Origin: Prevotella sp.
GTDB lineage: Bacteria; Bacteroidota; Bacteroidia; Bacteroidales; Bacteroidaceae
Length of the DNA: 64,000 nt
Assembly (NCBI GenBank): GCA_017619755.1
Contig: JAFZRU010000052.1
Coordinates: 56,475 to 120,474, forward strand
Reading direction: 5' to 3'
Shown: piece by piece, positions 1 through 9,624 of the stretch
How the letters are laid out: every line of letters starts with the position of its first letter
How positions within the stretch are numbered: position 1 is the first letter of the stretch
Position numbers and translations under genes: made by a program
The notes under the pieces: generated by a model
Told to the model about the DNA's origin: nothing
Database searches by the model: none
What the model saw: the letters and a program-made list of their open reading frames with translations, nothing else

Positions 1-2
1 AC

Positions 3-3000
3 ACCATGAGGTTTCTCTTCACGGTCAGTGATGTGTATCTGTTAGCGGAGCCTCTGCCGAAATCACGAATCCGATTAGTGGCGGTCAGGGGAACAACGGG
101 CCATCCCATTGCAGGAGCCATGATTTCTCAATACAATCAGTATAAACCCAATGATGTGAAGGTTTTTCAGGCTGACGCCAACGGAGAGGTTATCATCTCA
201 GGAAAACGTGAGTATGGTATGTGGGTGTATGCCTCCACCGATGACGACCATGCCTCGCCACCTATGGAGATGGGAGGCATCGGCTATTTTGGCAAGGGTG
301 AACAGAGTTCACAAAAGATGATACACATCTACACCGACCGCGCCATCTACAGGCCTGGGCAGGAGATGAGTGTGGCCTTGGTGACATTCCAAAACAGCAA
401 GAACACACATATCAAACCTTTGGCAGGGAGAGAAATCTATGTGTTTGTCTCAGACCCCAACAACACCATGGTGAAGGATACCACCGTTGTCGCTGATGAC
501 TATGGCACATCATTCTTCAACTTCAAGATACCTGAGGGCGGGCGAAACGGAGCCTTCTCTATCCGTGCGTCTTCGGGGAAAAAGTGTTATAGTTATCTGG
601 GGTTCAGGGTGGAGGATTACAAGCGACCGACGTTCAAGGTGGATTTCCTGCCTCTACAACCATTAGCCAATGGCAGTTCTGTGGAGGACGAGGATTCCCT
701 GACGCTCAAGGGCTGTGCCACCGCTTTCTCCGGTGCGCCGATGGCGGGAGCACAGGTGCGATACACCGTGAAGAGAGGGTTGAACAGATCTTCTTTGACC
801 CAAATCTTTGAGAATACGGTGCTGGCCGACCAACAGGGTTCGTTCGTCGTGAAGATCCCCTTGCAGACACCGGAAACGGATGAGGAGAATCCCAAGTGGG
901 TGTTTCAGGTGAAAGCCACTGTCACCGACCTGGGAGGGGAGACGCACGAGGCGGAGAAAACACTCACCATGGCTAATAAGAACCATGACTTGACAGTGGA
1001 TTGGCCAAAGGAAAAGATGGACATCGCCTCTCAGAAAACCATGAACGTGCAACTCTCCGACAAGTGGGGAGAACCCATCGACACCGTGGTGACATGCTAC
1101 ATCGACAGTCCGGAAAAGCCTTTCACGGTCAAGGCCAACACACAAGCCACGATGCCGGATGGTGACAGGCTGAAACTTCCGGGTGAGCATACTTTATATG
1201 CGGTGTATGACAACGACACGGTGAAATCCACTTTCTTCATCGTCGATTATCAAGCGCGGCGGCCGGGAACGTTCACACGGGAGTGCTTCGCCCAAAGCGA
1301 CACACGCTTCCCCAACGATGGAGGCAAAGTGGATGTGCAGTTCGGCACCTCCCTCAAAGACGTTTTTGTGGTCTATGATTTGTTTGCGGACAACAAAAGA
1401 CTCGAAGGAGGTTCTTTCTGGCTCAACGACGAGATGTACAACCGCTCGTTCACCTACCGGTCTGAATATGGGGCGGGCATTTGCATGACTTTCGCCTTTG
1501 TCAGGGACGGGGTGGTCTATCGGGAGAAAGCCATCATCGAGACGCCAATGAAGGAGCGCCAACTCAATATGAACTGGGAGACGTTCCGCGACCGTCTCAG
1601 TCCGGGACAGCAGGAGGAATGGACGATGAAAATACGACAGACCGACGGCACGCCGGCCAAGGCGCAGCTGTTGGCCGTACTCTATGATGCCTCGCTCGAC
1701 CAGATTGAAAAGCCACAGTGGTCGAGGAAAAGCCAGATGTTGGGATTCTACACGGCTTCTACCAATTGGAAGAAACCGAATATCTCCAATCTGAGGAAAA
1801 CAGGAATTGCCACGGTTTGGCCGCAATTACCCGTCAATCCTTTATCCTTGAGCCATTTCGACAACGACTTGCTGTCGCTGAGGGCTACTGATCATACGTT
1901 GGCTTATTTTGCCAAAGTGTCAAAGATCATGGACAAAAAAGTCAGGAAACAAGGCCGACGGGGCTATGTGTCGGGCATTGTTGTTGACGAGGAGGGAGAG
2001 CCCATCATCGGCGCCACCGTGTTTCTAAGCGATACCCACAAGGGAACGGTGACGAACATTGACGGAGAGTTTGAAATCAAATCCGACAAGGATTTGGAGG
2101 TCGTTGTCTCATACGTTGGTTATGTTTCGTTGAAAGAGACCCTTCACAAGGGAAAGTACACCGTCTTGCAACTAATGGAAGATGAAAGCCGCTTGAATGA
2201 AATCGTGGTGGTGGGATATGGAACACAAAAAACTATATCGGCTGCTTTGATGGGACGTGTCGCCGGCATACGGATAAGAGGCGCTTCTTCGGGAAGAGGA
2301 AGTTCCTCCCGCGTCTATGCCTATAGGAGCAATGGCTATTTGCCCCCCATGAATGATGAATTGCAAAATTCTGAGATGGAATCGGCTGCCCAGGCGCCCA
2401 TTCGTGAGAATTTGAACGAGACAGCTTTCTTTTATCCCAACCTCATGGCCGGTGATGACGGTTCGTTGGCCATCAAGTTCAAACTGCCCGAGAGCGTCAC
2501 CACATGGAGGTTTTTGGGCATGGCTCACGACCTTGACATGAACATGGGGATGATGGACTGCACGGCTGTCGCGCAAAAAGAGGTGATGGTGCAGCCCAAT
2601 TTGCCAAGATTCTTGAGAGTGGGCGACCAGGCCACCATCTCGGCAAGGGTTTCCAACTTGGGCGACAAGTCGCAGTCGGGTGTGGCGGCCATACAGTTGG
2701 TGGATGCAGAGACTGAAAAGGTGGTTTTCGCCGACAAATGTGATTTCTTCGTGGAGAAGAATGCCACCACGCCGGTAGCCTTTTCCTTTGTTCCTGATGG
2801 CACCGCCAACCTCCTCGTGTGCCGTGTCAGCGTGAGCGGAAGCGACTTTGCCGACGGCGAGCAGGGCTTCCTGCCGGTGTTGCCCGACCGTGAGATGACA
2901 ACCGACTCCTACGCTTTCACCATGCATAAGCCGACGACGCTGACTGTTGATGTGGACAGCATGCTGCAGGGCAGCGATCAACACCGCAGCATGACCATCG

Positions 3001-4652
3001 AATACACCGACAACCCGGCTTGGATGATGGTGACGGCAATGCCCACTTTCACCGCCCGTCCAGAGGAAAATGCCATCTCCCAAGCCATTGCACTCTATGT
3101 CAATAGGTTGGGGGAGAAAATTCTCAACACTTCGCCATTGCCCGGCAGGGTCATCAGTCAATGGAGGGAAATCCCCGAAGATGACAGTCCGCTGATAGGT
3201 GAATTGCAGCGGAACGACGGCATGTATGGGATTGTTTTGGAGGAGACGCCATGGGTGATGGATGCCAAATGGGAGACGTCGGACAGGAAAAACCTGATGA
3301 AGTTCTTCGACAAGCCCACGATGAACATGCGTATCGAACAAGCAGTTTCAAGATTGAAAACCCTTCAGCGTTCGGATGGCGGATGGGCATGGTGGAAAGG
3401 AATGCCCAGTTCGAAATACACCACTTTGGCTGTTATGGAGATTCTGGCAAGGCTCAACAGGACAATGAGAGTGTCGGACAATCAGCATCGAGATTTCGAT
3501 GTCGAGAAAATGCTCGGTCAAGGACTGAAATATCTGGACAAGCAGATGAAGGAGGATGTGGAGCGTGAGGAAAAGATGGAAACTCCCACGGAGGACATGC
3601 TGCACTATCTGTATATCTGCGCACTGGTGGGTGACAAGCCTGATGCGGAGACCCAGAAAGTGAGAAAACAGTTGATGGATTTCGTGAGGGGAAGCAAACT
3701 GGACCTCACCATTTTCGGAAAGGCGGCATGTGCGGTGATCATGGCCCACGACGGACAGAAAAGCAAGGCGCATGCTTATTTGCAAAGCCTCAAGGAATAT
3801 GCCGTGACCTCGCCTGTGCGGGGTATGTATTTCGACACGCCACGGGCGCAATATACTTGGTGTGATGCGACAATCCCCACGGTGACCATGGCCATCGAGG
3901 CGCTGAGACTTGTGGAACCGGAGGATACCGTGTCGGTGGAACTGATGCGGAGGTGGCTGCTCTCGCAGCGACGCACAAAAGGGTGGGGCAGTGTCATCAA
4001 CAGCGTCAATGCCATCCATGCCTTCCTCGGTGACAGTAGCGATGAGATGTCTGCAAAACTGGCTGCTGCCGGTCAGGAGACGACTTTCACGTTGGACGGT
4101 AAGCCCTTGCAGCATAAGGCTCCAACGGCGGGAATGGGTTATGTCAAAATGGTGGTGGCTGATGAGGTGCAGGGGAAACTGAACATCGTCAAGACAACGC
4201 CGCATACTTCCTGGGGTACGGTGGTCACTCAGTCCCTGCGCAAGACGCGGGATGTGGGCGATGCTTCCATGGGTATGTCGGTGACGCGTGAAATCGTCGG
4301 TGACGTCGATCATCTGCAGGTGGGCGACAAGGTGCGTGTGCGCATCACCATCAAGGCTGACCAGGATTATGATTTTGTGCAAATCATCGACAAGCGTGCC
4401 GCTTGTCTCGAACCGGTGGATGTGGTCAGTGGCTACCGTAATGGCTGCTATCGTGTCATGAAGGACAACGCCACGTATTTCTACGCCGACAGGTTGAGAA
4501 AGGGCACCACGGTGCTCGAAACGGAGTATTATGTGGACCGCCCAGGAAAATATGAAACGGGCACTTGCATCGTCCAGTGTGTATATGCACCGGCATTCTC
4601 CGCTCGTACTTCCTCCATCACTCTCACCGTCGATAAACCGGGTGAAAAGTAA
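3..4652 (+). CDS. Alpha-2-macroglobulin family protein with SusC-like insert, 5' partial
   Basis: Large envelope protein of the bacterial alpha-2-macroglobulin family, which traps proteases in the periplasm or at the surface. The frame is open to the left edge, and the first visible residues already lie in an internal macroglobulin domain, so the N-terminus and any signal peptide are outside the window. Counting from the ATG at 6: a macroglobulin domain with YTDRAIYRPGQ near 105, a carboxypeptidase-regulatory-like domain at about 650-725 (VSGIVVDEEGEPIIGATV), a SusC/TonB-plug-like stretch at about 730-760 (NEIVVVGYGTQK), the A2M domain at about 799-890, and a helical thioester-type domain at about 1105-1330. 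The thioester CxEQ motif is absent; the equivalent place reads ARPEENAISQA. It would therefore act without covalent trapping, as thioester-less members do. The family call is firm; the target protease is unknown. Confidence 0.9.
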   Translation, partial: TMRFLFTVSDVYLLAEPLPKSRIRLVAVRGTTGHPIAGAMISQYNQYKPNDVKVFQADANGEVIISGKREYGMWVYASTDDDHASPPMEMGGIGYFGKGEQSSQKMIHIYTDRAIYRPGQEMSVALVTFQNSKNTHIKPLAGREIYVFVSDPNNTMVKDTTVVADDYGTSFFNFKIPEGGRNGAFSIRASSGKKCYSYLGFRVEDYKRPTFKVDFLPLQPLANGSSVEDEDSLTLKGCATAFSGAPMAGAQVRYTVKRGLNRSSLTQIFENTVLADQQGSFVVKIPLQTPETDEENPKWVFQVKATVTDLGGETHEAEKTLTMANKNHDLTVDWPKEKMDIASQKTMNVQLSDKWGEPIDTVVTCYIDSPEKPFTVKANTQATMPDGDRLKLPGEHTLYAVYDNDTVKSTFFIVDYQARRPGTFTRECFAQSDTRFPNDGGKVDVQFGTSLKDVFVVYDLFADNKRLEGGSFWLNDEMYNRSFTYRSEYGAGICMTFAFVRDGVVYREKAIIETPMKERQLNMNWETFRDRLSPGQQEEWTMKIRQTDGTPAKAQLLAVLYDASLDQIEKPQWSRKSQMLGFYTASTNWKKPNISNLRKTGIATVWPQLPVNPLSLSHFDNDLLSLRATDHTLAYFAKVSKIMDKKVRKQGRRGYVSGIVVDEEGEPIIGATVFLSDTHKGTVTNIDGEFEIKSDKDLEVVVSYVGYVSLKETLHKGKYTVLQLMEDESRLNEIVVVGYGTQKTISAALMGRVAGIRIRGASSGRGSSSRVYAYRSNGYLPPMNDELQNSEMESAAQAPIRENLNETAFFYPNLMAGDDGSLAIKFKLPESVTTWRFLGMAHDLDMNMGMMDCTAVAQKEVMVQPNLPRFLRVGDQATISARVSNLGDKSQSGVAAIQLVDAETEKVVFADKCDFFVEKNATTPVAFSFVPDGTANLLVCRVSVSGSDFADGEQGFLPVLPDREMTTDSYAFTMHKPTTLTVDVDSMLQGSDQHRSMTIEYTDNPAWMMVTAMPTFTARPEENAISQAIALYVNRLGEKILNTSPLPGRVISQWREIPEDDSPLIGELQRNDGMYGIVLEETPWVMDAKWETSDRKNLMKFFDKPTMNMRIEQAVSRLKTLQRSDGGWAWWKGMPSSKYTTLAVMEILARLNRTMRVSDNQHRDFDVEKMLGQGLKYLDKQMKEDVEREEKMETPTEDMLHYLYICALVGDKPDAETQKVRKQLMDFVRGSKLDLTIFGKAACAVIMAHDGQKSKAHAYLQSLKEYAVTSPVRGMYFDTPRAQYTWCDATIPTVTMAIEALRLVEPEDTVSVELMRRWLLSQRRTKGWGSVINSVNAIHAFLGDSSDEMSAKLAAAGQETTFTLDGKPLQHKAPTAGMGYVKMVVADEVQGKLNIVKTTPHTSWGTVVTQSLRKTRDVGDASMGMSVTREIVGDVDHLQVGDKVRVRITIKADQDYDFVQIIDKRAACLEPVDVVSGYRNGCYRVMKDNATYFYADRLRKGTTVLETEYYVDRPGKYETGTCIVQCVYAPAFSARTSSITLTVDKPGEK

Positions 4653-4990
4653 TTCGGTACAGATTATCGATTATCTGAATCGCATAGAATCTCAAAGCGA
4701 AACCACCAAAAAATGAAATAATCTTTTTCGTGTGGAACAGTTGTTCGACGATTGTCTGAAATCCAATTTGTTTTTCACATTCCGTCATTGAATGACTGAG
4801 TATGGAGAGATTATAACATAAAGTCTGTTCCTAATTTCACACCAGGCCATTTACAACGAAATATCATGAGTGAATCTCAATTTATCCCTTACGGAAATAT
4901 GGGGATAATCATTAAAAAATCGAGAATAAACCTTGTAGTTTGCATATTTTTTCCTAAATTTGCAACCATAACAATTTAACCTGACAGAAT
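4653..4990. other. Intergenic region, 338 bases
   Basis: No coding region is supported. It holds a small perfect palindrome GTCATTGAATGAC at 4784-4796 inside TTCCGTCATTGAATGACTGA, which resembles the right-hand copy of the inverted repeat near 49.8 kb. The promoter of the next gene lies at its right end. Confidence 0.6.
4932..4962 (+). promoter_or_regulatory. Bacteroidota-type promoter
   Basis: CTTG at 4932-4935 and TAAATTTG at 4955-4962 are separated by 19 bases, matching the -33/-7 pattern of the Bacteroidota housekeeping sigma factor. The start codon follows 28 bases after the -7 box. Confidence 0.7.
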
Positions 4991-7900
4991 ATGAAGAACA
5001 AGGTCTTTTTGTTGGTTTGCATGTGGGCAATCGCTTTGGTGATGTATGCACAGACCGACTATACATCGAGTATCAAGAACCCCAGTTTCGAATCGGGCAT
5101 GACCGGTTGGACATACAAGAGCATGGGCACCCAGACCAACAGCGTGTTCACGCTGAAAAGCGGAAACACTTACGTTGAGAAATGGACGGGGCGCGGCGGT
5201 GCCGTAGGCTCTGCAAGTGTGAGCCAGCAGTTGACTTCGCTTCCTCCCGGCAACTATGAATTGTCCGTGGCAGCCCAGAACATCCAGGAAGATACGCCCA
5301 CGGCTGCCCAGAAGGGAGCCCGTGTCTTTGCCGGCAGTGCCAAGACCGATGTCACGATTCGCAACACCTACAAGGTGCCCTTCGATTTCATCTCCGGCAC
5401 CGTGACCATAGGCTTCGAAGCCGTCGATGCCACAGGCAACTGGTTGGCCCTCGACAACTTCAGGCTTACTCAAGTGGGTACTGACCTCAGTGCTCCCCTT
5501 GGCGAGGCCATCGCAGCAGCTGAAACCCTTTATGGCGATGGAAGTGGGAAACTGGCCGAACAACTGAAGGAGGCCATCGATGCCGCGCATGGTGTGGCTT
5601 CAAACACATCGGCCACGGCAGAGGAACAGGCAGCGGCCATCGTCGCCTTGGAGGAGGTCTGCGATAAATATCGTCGTGCCAATGCCAGCACCGACCAGCC
5701 CCTTGACCTCACCTCATCCATCGTGAATCCCAGTTTCGAGAAAGGCGATTTCACCGGCTGGACGGCCACGGGGATGGCCTTGCAGAGCAACTCGGTGTTC
5801 AGCATCAAGAACGGCACCTTCTATGTCGAGCGGTGGACTGGCCGTGGTGGTGCCGTGGGCGATGGACAGGTGGAACAAGTGCTGCAAGGCATGAAGCCCG
5901 GACGCTACCACCTCAAGGCCGTGGCCCAGAACATCCAGGAAGACACACCCACCGTGCCACAGAGCGGAGCCTGCATCTTCGCCAACGGACACCAACAGGC
6001 CGTCACCATACGAGGTGACTACACCTTGGACTTCGTGTTAGTGAGCGAACAACTGAAAATCGGGTTCAAGGCCGAAGGGGCTACAGGCAACTGGTTGGCG
6101 GTGGACCATTTCAGGTTGGAGTACGTCGGCGACAACTTTGATGACGTGAAGGCACAGTTTGCCGAACTCATCGCCCAAGCAGAACAGTTGGTGGTGCAGA
6201 AGATGAACGAGGCCGCACGGCAGTCGTTGCAGACAGCCATCGACGAGGCCCGGAAACTGCTGCCTCAGAAGACAACAGAAGGGTGGGGGAAGGCGGCTGC
6301 ACAGTTGGAGGCGGCTTATCAGACGGCAGCGACCTCCCAGAAAGTGTTTGCACAGTTGGCTGCGGCCATCGCCGATGCCAAGAATGAAATAGAAGCATCC
6401 ACGGCAACCGAAAAGGCTGCCTATCAAGCTGCGATTGACGCTGCACAACAGGTATATGACAGCACGGAGTCCACGGATGCCATAGCCTTGGCCGCCATAG
6501 ATGCCTTGCAGAAAGCCTCTTTCGAGTTCAAGATTGCCAACGGCAGTGGTCAGGGGCCGGAGGTGACCACCGACAAGCGATTCCTAAGAGGTGCCACCTG
6601 GGCTTTCGGGCGCAGCACCGTCAAGGGCGGAAACATCCTTGAGCAAGGCTTCTGCTGGGCCGAGCATCCCGACCCGAAGGTGACAGACAGCCGCACCACC
6701 GAATACCTGAATCAGGAGGGTCGGATCTACTGGCTGCGCGACCTGAAGCCCGCCACCGTCTATTACATCCGTGCCTACGCGATTGACAAGAACTATGCCG
6801 TGGGCTACGGCGACGTCCTGAAGGTTGTCACCGTTCCCAAAGGCACCATCGGGCATTGGTACAACAATGGCGGTGACGAGGCTACCAACGACCGCATCAA
6901 CTATGCCATCAACACCTCCATGGACTATTATTGGAACAACTTGTCGAGCATACACGGTTTCGGCATCAGCGTCACCTATAGTCCCGGCACCCCGACCGCC
7001 GACTGCGGATATGGCGGTGGCATGCGTGTGGGAGCCAGTTCCAGTTACCAGCAGCCCGGCACCATCATGCACGAGGCCTTGCACGGCATCGGCGTCGGCA
7101 CGCACGGTATGTGGTGGTCGGCTGACATGCGGTCCGACGGCAATCGAGGCACTTGGTTGGGGGACCGTGTCACCGAGGCGGTCCGCTTCTGGGACAACAG
7201 CGCCACGGCGGTCATCACCGGCGATGACATGCACCTCTGGCCATACGGGTGCAACGGAGCACACGAAGACACCCATTCCGACAACCTCTATTGCATGATG
7301 GGCATTCTGGCCCAGGCCCTCAATGAGGACGGCCTCCCGGGGTCTGCGGAAATCGGCTATGCCCTCCCTTATTATTCCTTCAACCATGAGGAGGGTGTGA
7401 AGTATTACATCAAGAACGAAGATGCCAAGCGTGGACTACGCAGCGCATACCTCGTGGAAACATCCACCCATCAGTTGCAATGGGTGACCATGTCGGCGGA
7501 GGAGGCTGCTGCCGACGATGCCGCAGCATGGTATCTCACCTTCACTCCGTCCAACCAATATTACCAGTTGCGCAATGCCGCTTCGGGGTATTATATGACC
7601 TACTCAGGCGGCATCAAGACCGCCATGCACACCAAGCCCACCGCTGCCGACAATTTCCACCTCATGCGGGGACGGGTGGACGTCGATGGGTATCGGGGGT
7701 ATTACATCATACACCCTGAGAGCTCGTCCAATCCGCCCGCGTTGGTCGCCAATGCTAACGGAAAGACCGCTACGGCGGCATGGAGCATCGCCAAGTCGGC
7801 CACCACGCAGCGATGGCTCATCCTCACAGGGGAAGAGGCTATGAATTTTGACAATGGCGACCTTGATGTGGCCCTGCAAGAATTGGAAAAGGTGTTGGAG

Positions 7901-8803
7901 CAGATACGGAAACTCGCCCAAACACCCCACACGGAGGCTGTGGAGGGCGCCGATGACAAGTTGGCTGCTCTCTTGGAGACCATAGAGAATCAGGGCAAGG
8001 CGTGTACCAAGGGCAAGGAGGTGGAACAGCTGGCAGAACAAGCGCGCAACGCAGGGATGGAGTTCCTCTCAAGCGTCGCGGCTTCCGACATCAACCATCC
8101 GTTCGACCTCACCTTTATGTTGGAGAATCCCGATTTCGACAACGATGCCACCACGGGATGGAGTTCCTCCAACGGAGCACCCGGATATGATGCCAAGGGG
8201 GCGGAGTTCTATGAGCGCACGTTCAATTTCTACCAGACACTCGAACAAATGCCCTCGGGCGTCTATCAGTTGAAGGCGAATGCTTTCCAAAGGCCAGGCA
8301 GCGCCGACGACATCTTTGCTCCCTATAGGACGGGCAATGCCGAGGTGACCTCATCGTTGTATATCAATAACGAAGCCGCTGCCATCTGCCACATCTGCGA
8401 CGACAGGCAGCCCGCTGCGCTCTTCGATGACGGAGGATGGGGCAGCGACCGCAAGATGGCCGACGGCACGTACATTCCCAACTGCATGGTGGGAGCCGAG
8501 AAATACTTTGCCAAGGATCTTTACAGGAGCAGTGTGACGGCAGAGGTGACGGAACCTAACAGCACGCTGCGCGTGGGTCTGCGATGCACCAAGGCTCTCA
8601 CTTATTACTGGACCATGTTCGATAGTTTCCGCCTCTTCTTCTTCGGGCAGAACCGCACGTTGTTAGGCATCGACGTGGTGAGTGCCGATGAGCCGCAGCG
8701 TCACGACAATGTGATGTACGACCTCAGTGGACGAAAAATTTCCTCAACCCATGACCTGAAGCACGGCATCTACATCGTCAATGGCAAGAAGGTGGTGAAA
8801 TAG
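4991..8803 (+). CDS. Secreted multidomain protein with metzincin-like zinc motif and C-terminal sorting-type tail
   Basis: A 1270-residue exported protein with a signal peptide (about 1-20, ending VMYAQ). Two related beta-sandwich, carbohydrate-binding-like domains lie at about 22-160 and 236-378, each with NPSFE..GWT and TGRGGAVG. Helical spacers follow each, then an Fn3-like domain at about 520-615. A protease-like region follows. HEALHGIGVGTH at 694-705 is HExxHxxG with a late third His, and YCMMG downstream is a possible Met-turn. Then come a beta-trefoil-like stretch (about 800-940), a further helical segment, a third binding-like domain (about 1036-1216), and a tail YDLSGRKIS...GIYIVNGKK typical of type-A T9SS-like tails. 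I infer a surface or secreted zinc peptidase that binds glycans. The spacing of the third His differs from the classic metzincin HExxHxxGxxH, so activity is not certain. Confidence 0.75.
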   Translation: MKNKVFLLVCMWAIALVMYAQTDYTSSIKNPSFESGMTGWTYKSMGTQTNSVFTLKSGNTYVEKWTGRGGAVGSASVSQQLTSLPPGNYELSVAAQNIQEDTPTAAQKGARVFAGSAKTDVTIRNTYKVPFDFISGTVTIGFEAVDATGNWLALDNFRLTQVGTDLSAPLGEAIAAAETLYGDGSGKLAEQLKEAIDAAHGVASNTSATAEEQAAAIVALEEVCDKYRRANASTDQPLDLTSSIVNPSFEKGDFTGWTATGMALQSNSVFSIKNGTFYVERWTGRGGAVGDGQVEQVLQGMKPGRYHLKAVAQNIQEDTPTVPQSGACIFANGHQQAVTIRGDYTLDFVLVSEQLKIGFKAEGATGNWLAVDHFRLEYVGDNFDDVKAQFAELIAQAEQLVVQKMNEAARQSLQTAIDEARKLLPQKTTEGWGKAAAQLEAAYQTAATSQKVFAQLAAAIADAKNEIEASTATEKAAYQAAIDAAQQVYDSTESTDAIALAAIDALQKASFEFKIANGSGQGPEVTTDKRFLRGATWAFGRSTVKGGNILEQGFCWAEHPDPKVTDSRTTEYLNQEGRIYWLRDLKPATVYYIRAYAIDKNYAVGYGDVLKVVTVPKGTIGHWYNNGGDEATNDRINYAINTSMDYYWNNLSSIHGFGISVTYSPGTPTADCGYGGGMRVGASSSYQQPGTIMHEALHGIGVGTHGMWWSADMRSDGNRGTWLGDRVTEAVRFWDNSATAVITGDDMHLWPYGCNGAHEDTHSDNLYCMMGILAQALNEDGLPGSAEIGYALPYYSFNHEEGVKYYIKNEDAKRGLRSAYLVETSTHQLQWVTMSAEEAAADDAAAWYLTFTPSNQYYQLRNAASGYYMTYSGGIKTAMHTKPTAADNFHLMRGRVDVDGYRGYYIIHPESSSNPPALVANANGKTATAAWSIAKSATTQRWLILTGEEAMNFDNGDLDVALQELEKVLEQIRKLAQTPHTEAVEGADDKLAALLETIENQGKACTKGKEVEQLAEQARNAGMEFLSSVAASDINHPFDLTFMLENPDFDNDATTGWSSSNGAPGYDAKGAEFYERTFNFYQTLEQMPSGVYQLKANAFQRPGSADDIFAPYRTGNAEVTSSLYINNEAAAICHICDDRQPAALFDDGGWGSDRKMADGTYIPNCMVGAEKYFAKDLYRSSVTAEVTEPNSTLRVGLRCTKALTYYWTMFDSFRLFFFGQNRTLLGIDVVSADEPQRHDNVMYDLSGRKISSTHDLKHGIYIVNGKKVVK

Positions 8804-8811
8804 GTCTCGTC

Positions 8812-8843
8812 TTTGCATATTTGCTCTTTTTTCCTTAATTTTG
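8812..8843 (+). promoter_or_regulatory. Promoter of the cyclophilin gene
   Basis: TTTG at 8812-8815 and TAATTTTG at 8836-8843 with 20 bases between. Because the -7 box covers the TTG at 8841, translation must begin downstream of it. Confidence 0.75.
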
Positions 8844-8864
8844 CATGCGAAAAATTCAATGATT

Positions 8865-9593
8865 ATGAAAGTAAGAATAATGACCATGCTGGGCGACATC
8901 GTTGTTCGCCTATATGACGAGACCCCTCTTCATCGTGACAATTTCCTGAAACTGGTGAGAGAAGGTTATTATGATGGAACGTTGTTCCACAGGGTTATCA
9001 AGGATTTTATGATACAGGGAGGCGATCCCGACTCAAAGGGTGCTCTCCCTGGCAAGATGCTGGGGGCTGGTGGCCCGGGTTACACCATTGAGGCAGAGAT
9101 CAAGGATACTCTGTTTCATAAGCGTGGAGCATTGGCCGCTGCCCGGCAGGGAGACCAGGTGAATCCTGAGCGAAGGAGCAGCGGTTCACAGTTCTATATC
9201 GTCTATGGGCAGGTGTATGGTGAGGGACAACTGCGTCAGTTCTCCAAGCAGTTGCGTATGCAGCGAGTTCAGGAAGCTTTCAACGCCCTTGCCACCGAGC
9301 ACCGTGCAGAGATAATCCAACTACGAAAGGATAGGAATCGTGCCGGACTGCAGGAGTTGCAGGACAGGTTGTTGGCGGAAGCAGAGAAAAAGGTAGGAAG
9401 TGTTGGCCTTTCCGACGAGCAAGTGAAGATTTACTCAACGATTGGCGGCACTCCGCATCTTGACGGGCAATACACCGTCTTTGGAGAGGTGGAGGAAGGT
9501 CTTGATGTCGTGGAAATGATACAAGGCACCGCCACGAGGCGTGGTGACAGGCCGATTGATGACATTGAAATGAGGATGTCCGTCATCGAGTGA
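8865..9593 (+). CDS. Peptidyl-prolyl cis-trans isomerase, cyclophilin type
   Basis: Catalyses cis-trans isomerisation of prolyl bonds during protein folding. The 242-residue protein starts MKVRIMTMLGDIVVRLYDET and has the cyclophilin core FHRVIKDFMIQGGD and SGSQFYIVYG. A charged helical insert of about 75 residues (QFSKQLRMQRVQEAF onward) separates the core from the last strands (GQYTVFGEVEEGLDVV); such inserts occur in Bacteroidota cyclophilins. No signal peptide is seen, so it is probably cytoplasmic. The start at 8865 fits homologues; an ATG at 8859 is possible, and the TTG at 8841 is excluded by the promoter. It is likely monocistronic or co-transcribed with the following gene, 31 bases away. 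Confidence 0.92.
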   Translation: MKVRIMTMLGDIVVRLYDETPLHRDNFLKLVREGYYDGTLFHRVIKDFMIQGGDPDSKGALPGKMLGAGGPGYTIEAEIKDTLFHKRGALAAARQGDQVNPERRSSGSQFYIVYGQVYGEGQLRQFSKQLRMQRVQEAFNALATEHRAEIIQLRKDRNRAGLQELQDRLLAEAEKKVGSVGLSDEQVKIYSTIGGTPHLDGQYTVFGEVEEGLDVVEMIQGTATRRGDRPIDDIEMRMSVIE

Positions 9594-9624
9594 TATGACG
9601 CAATGTAATCAGGTTTAAAAAAAC

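Noticed and set aside
8841-8864. TTG start for the cyclophilin
   Set aside because: It overlaps the promoter -7 box, so it cannot be transcribed; ATG 8865 matches the family start.
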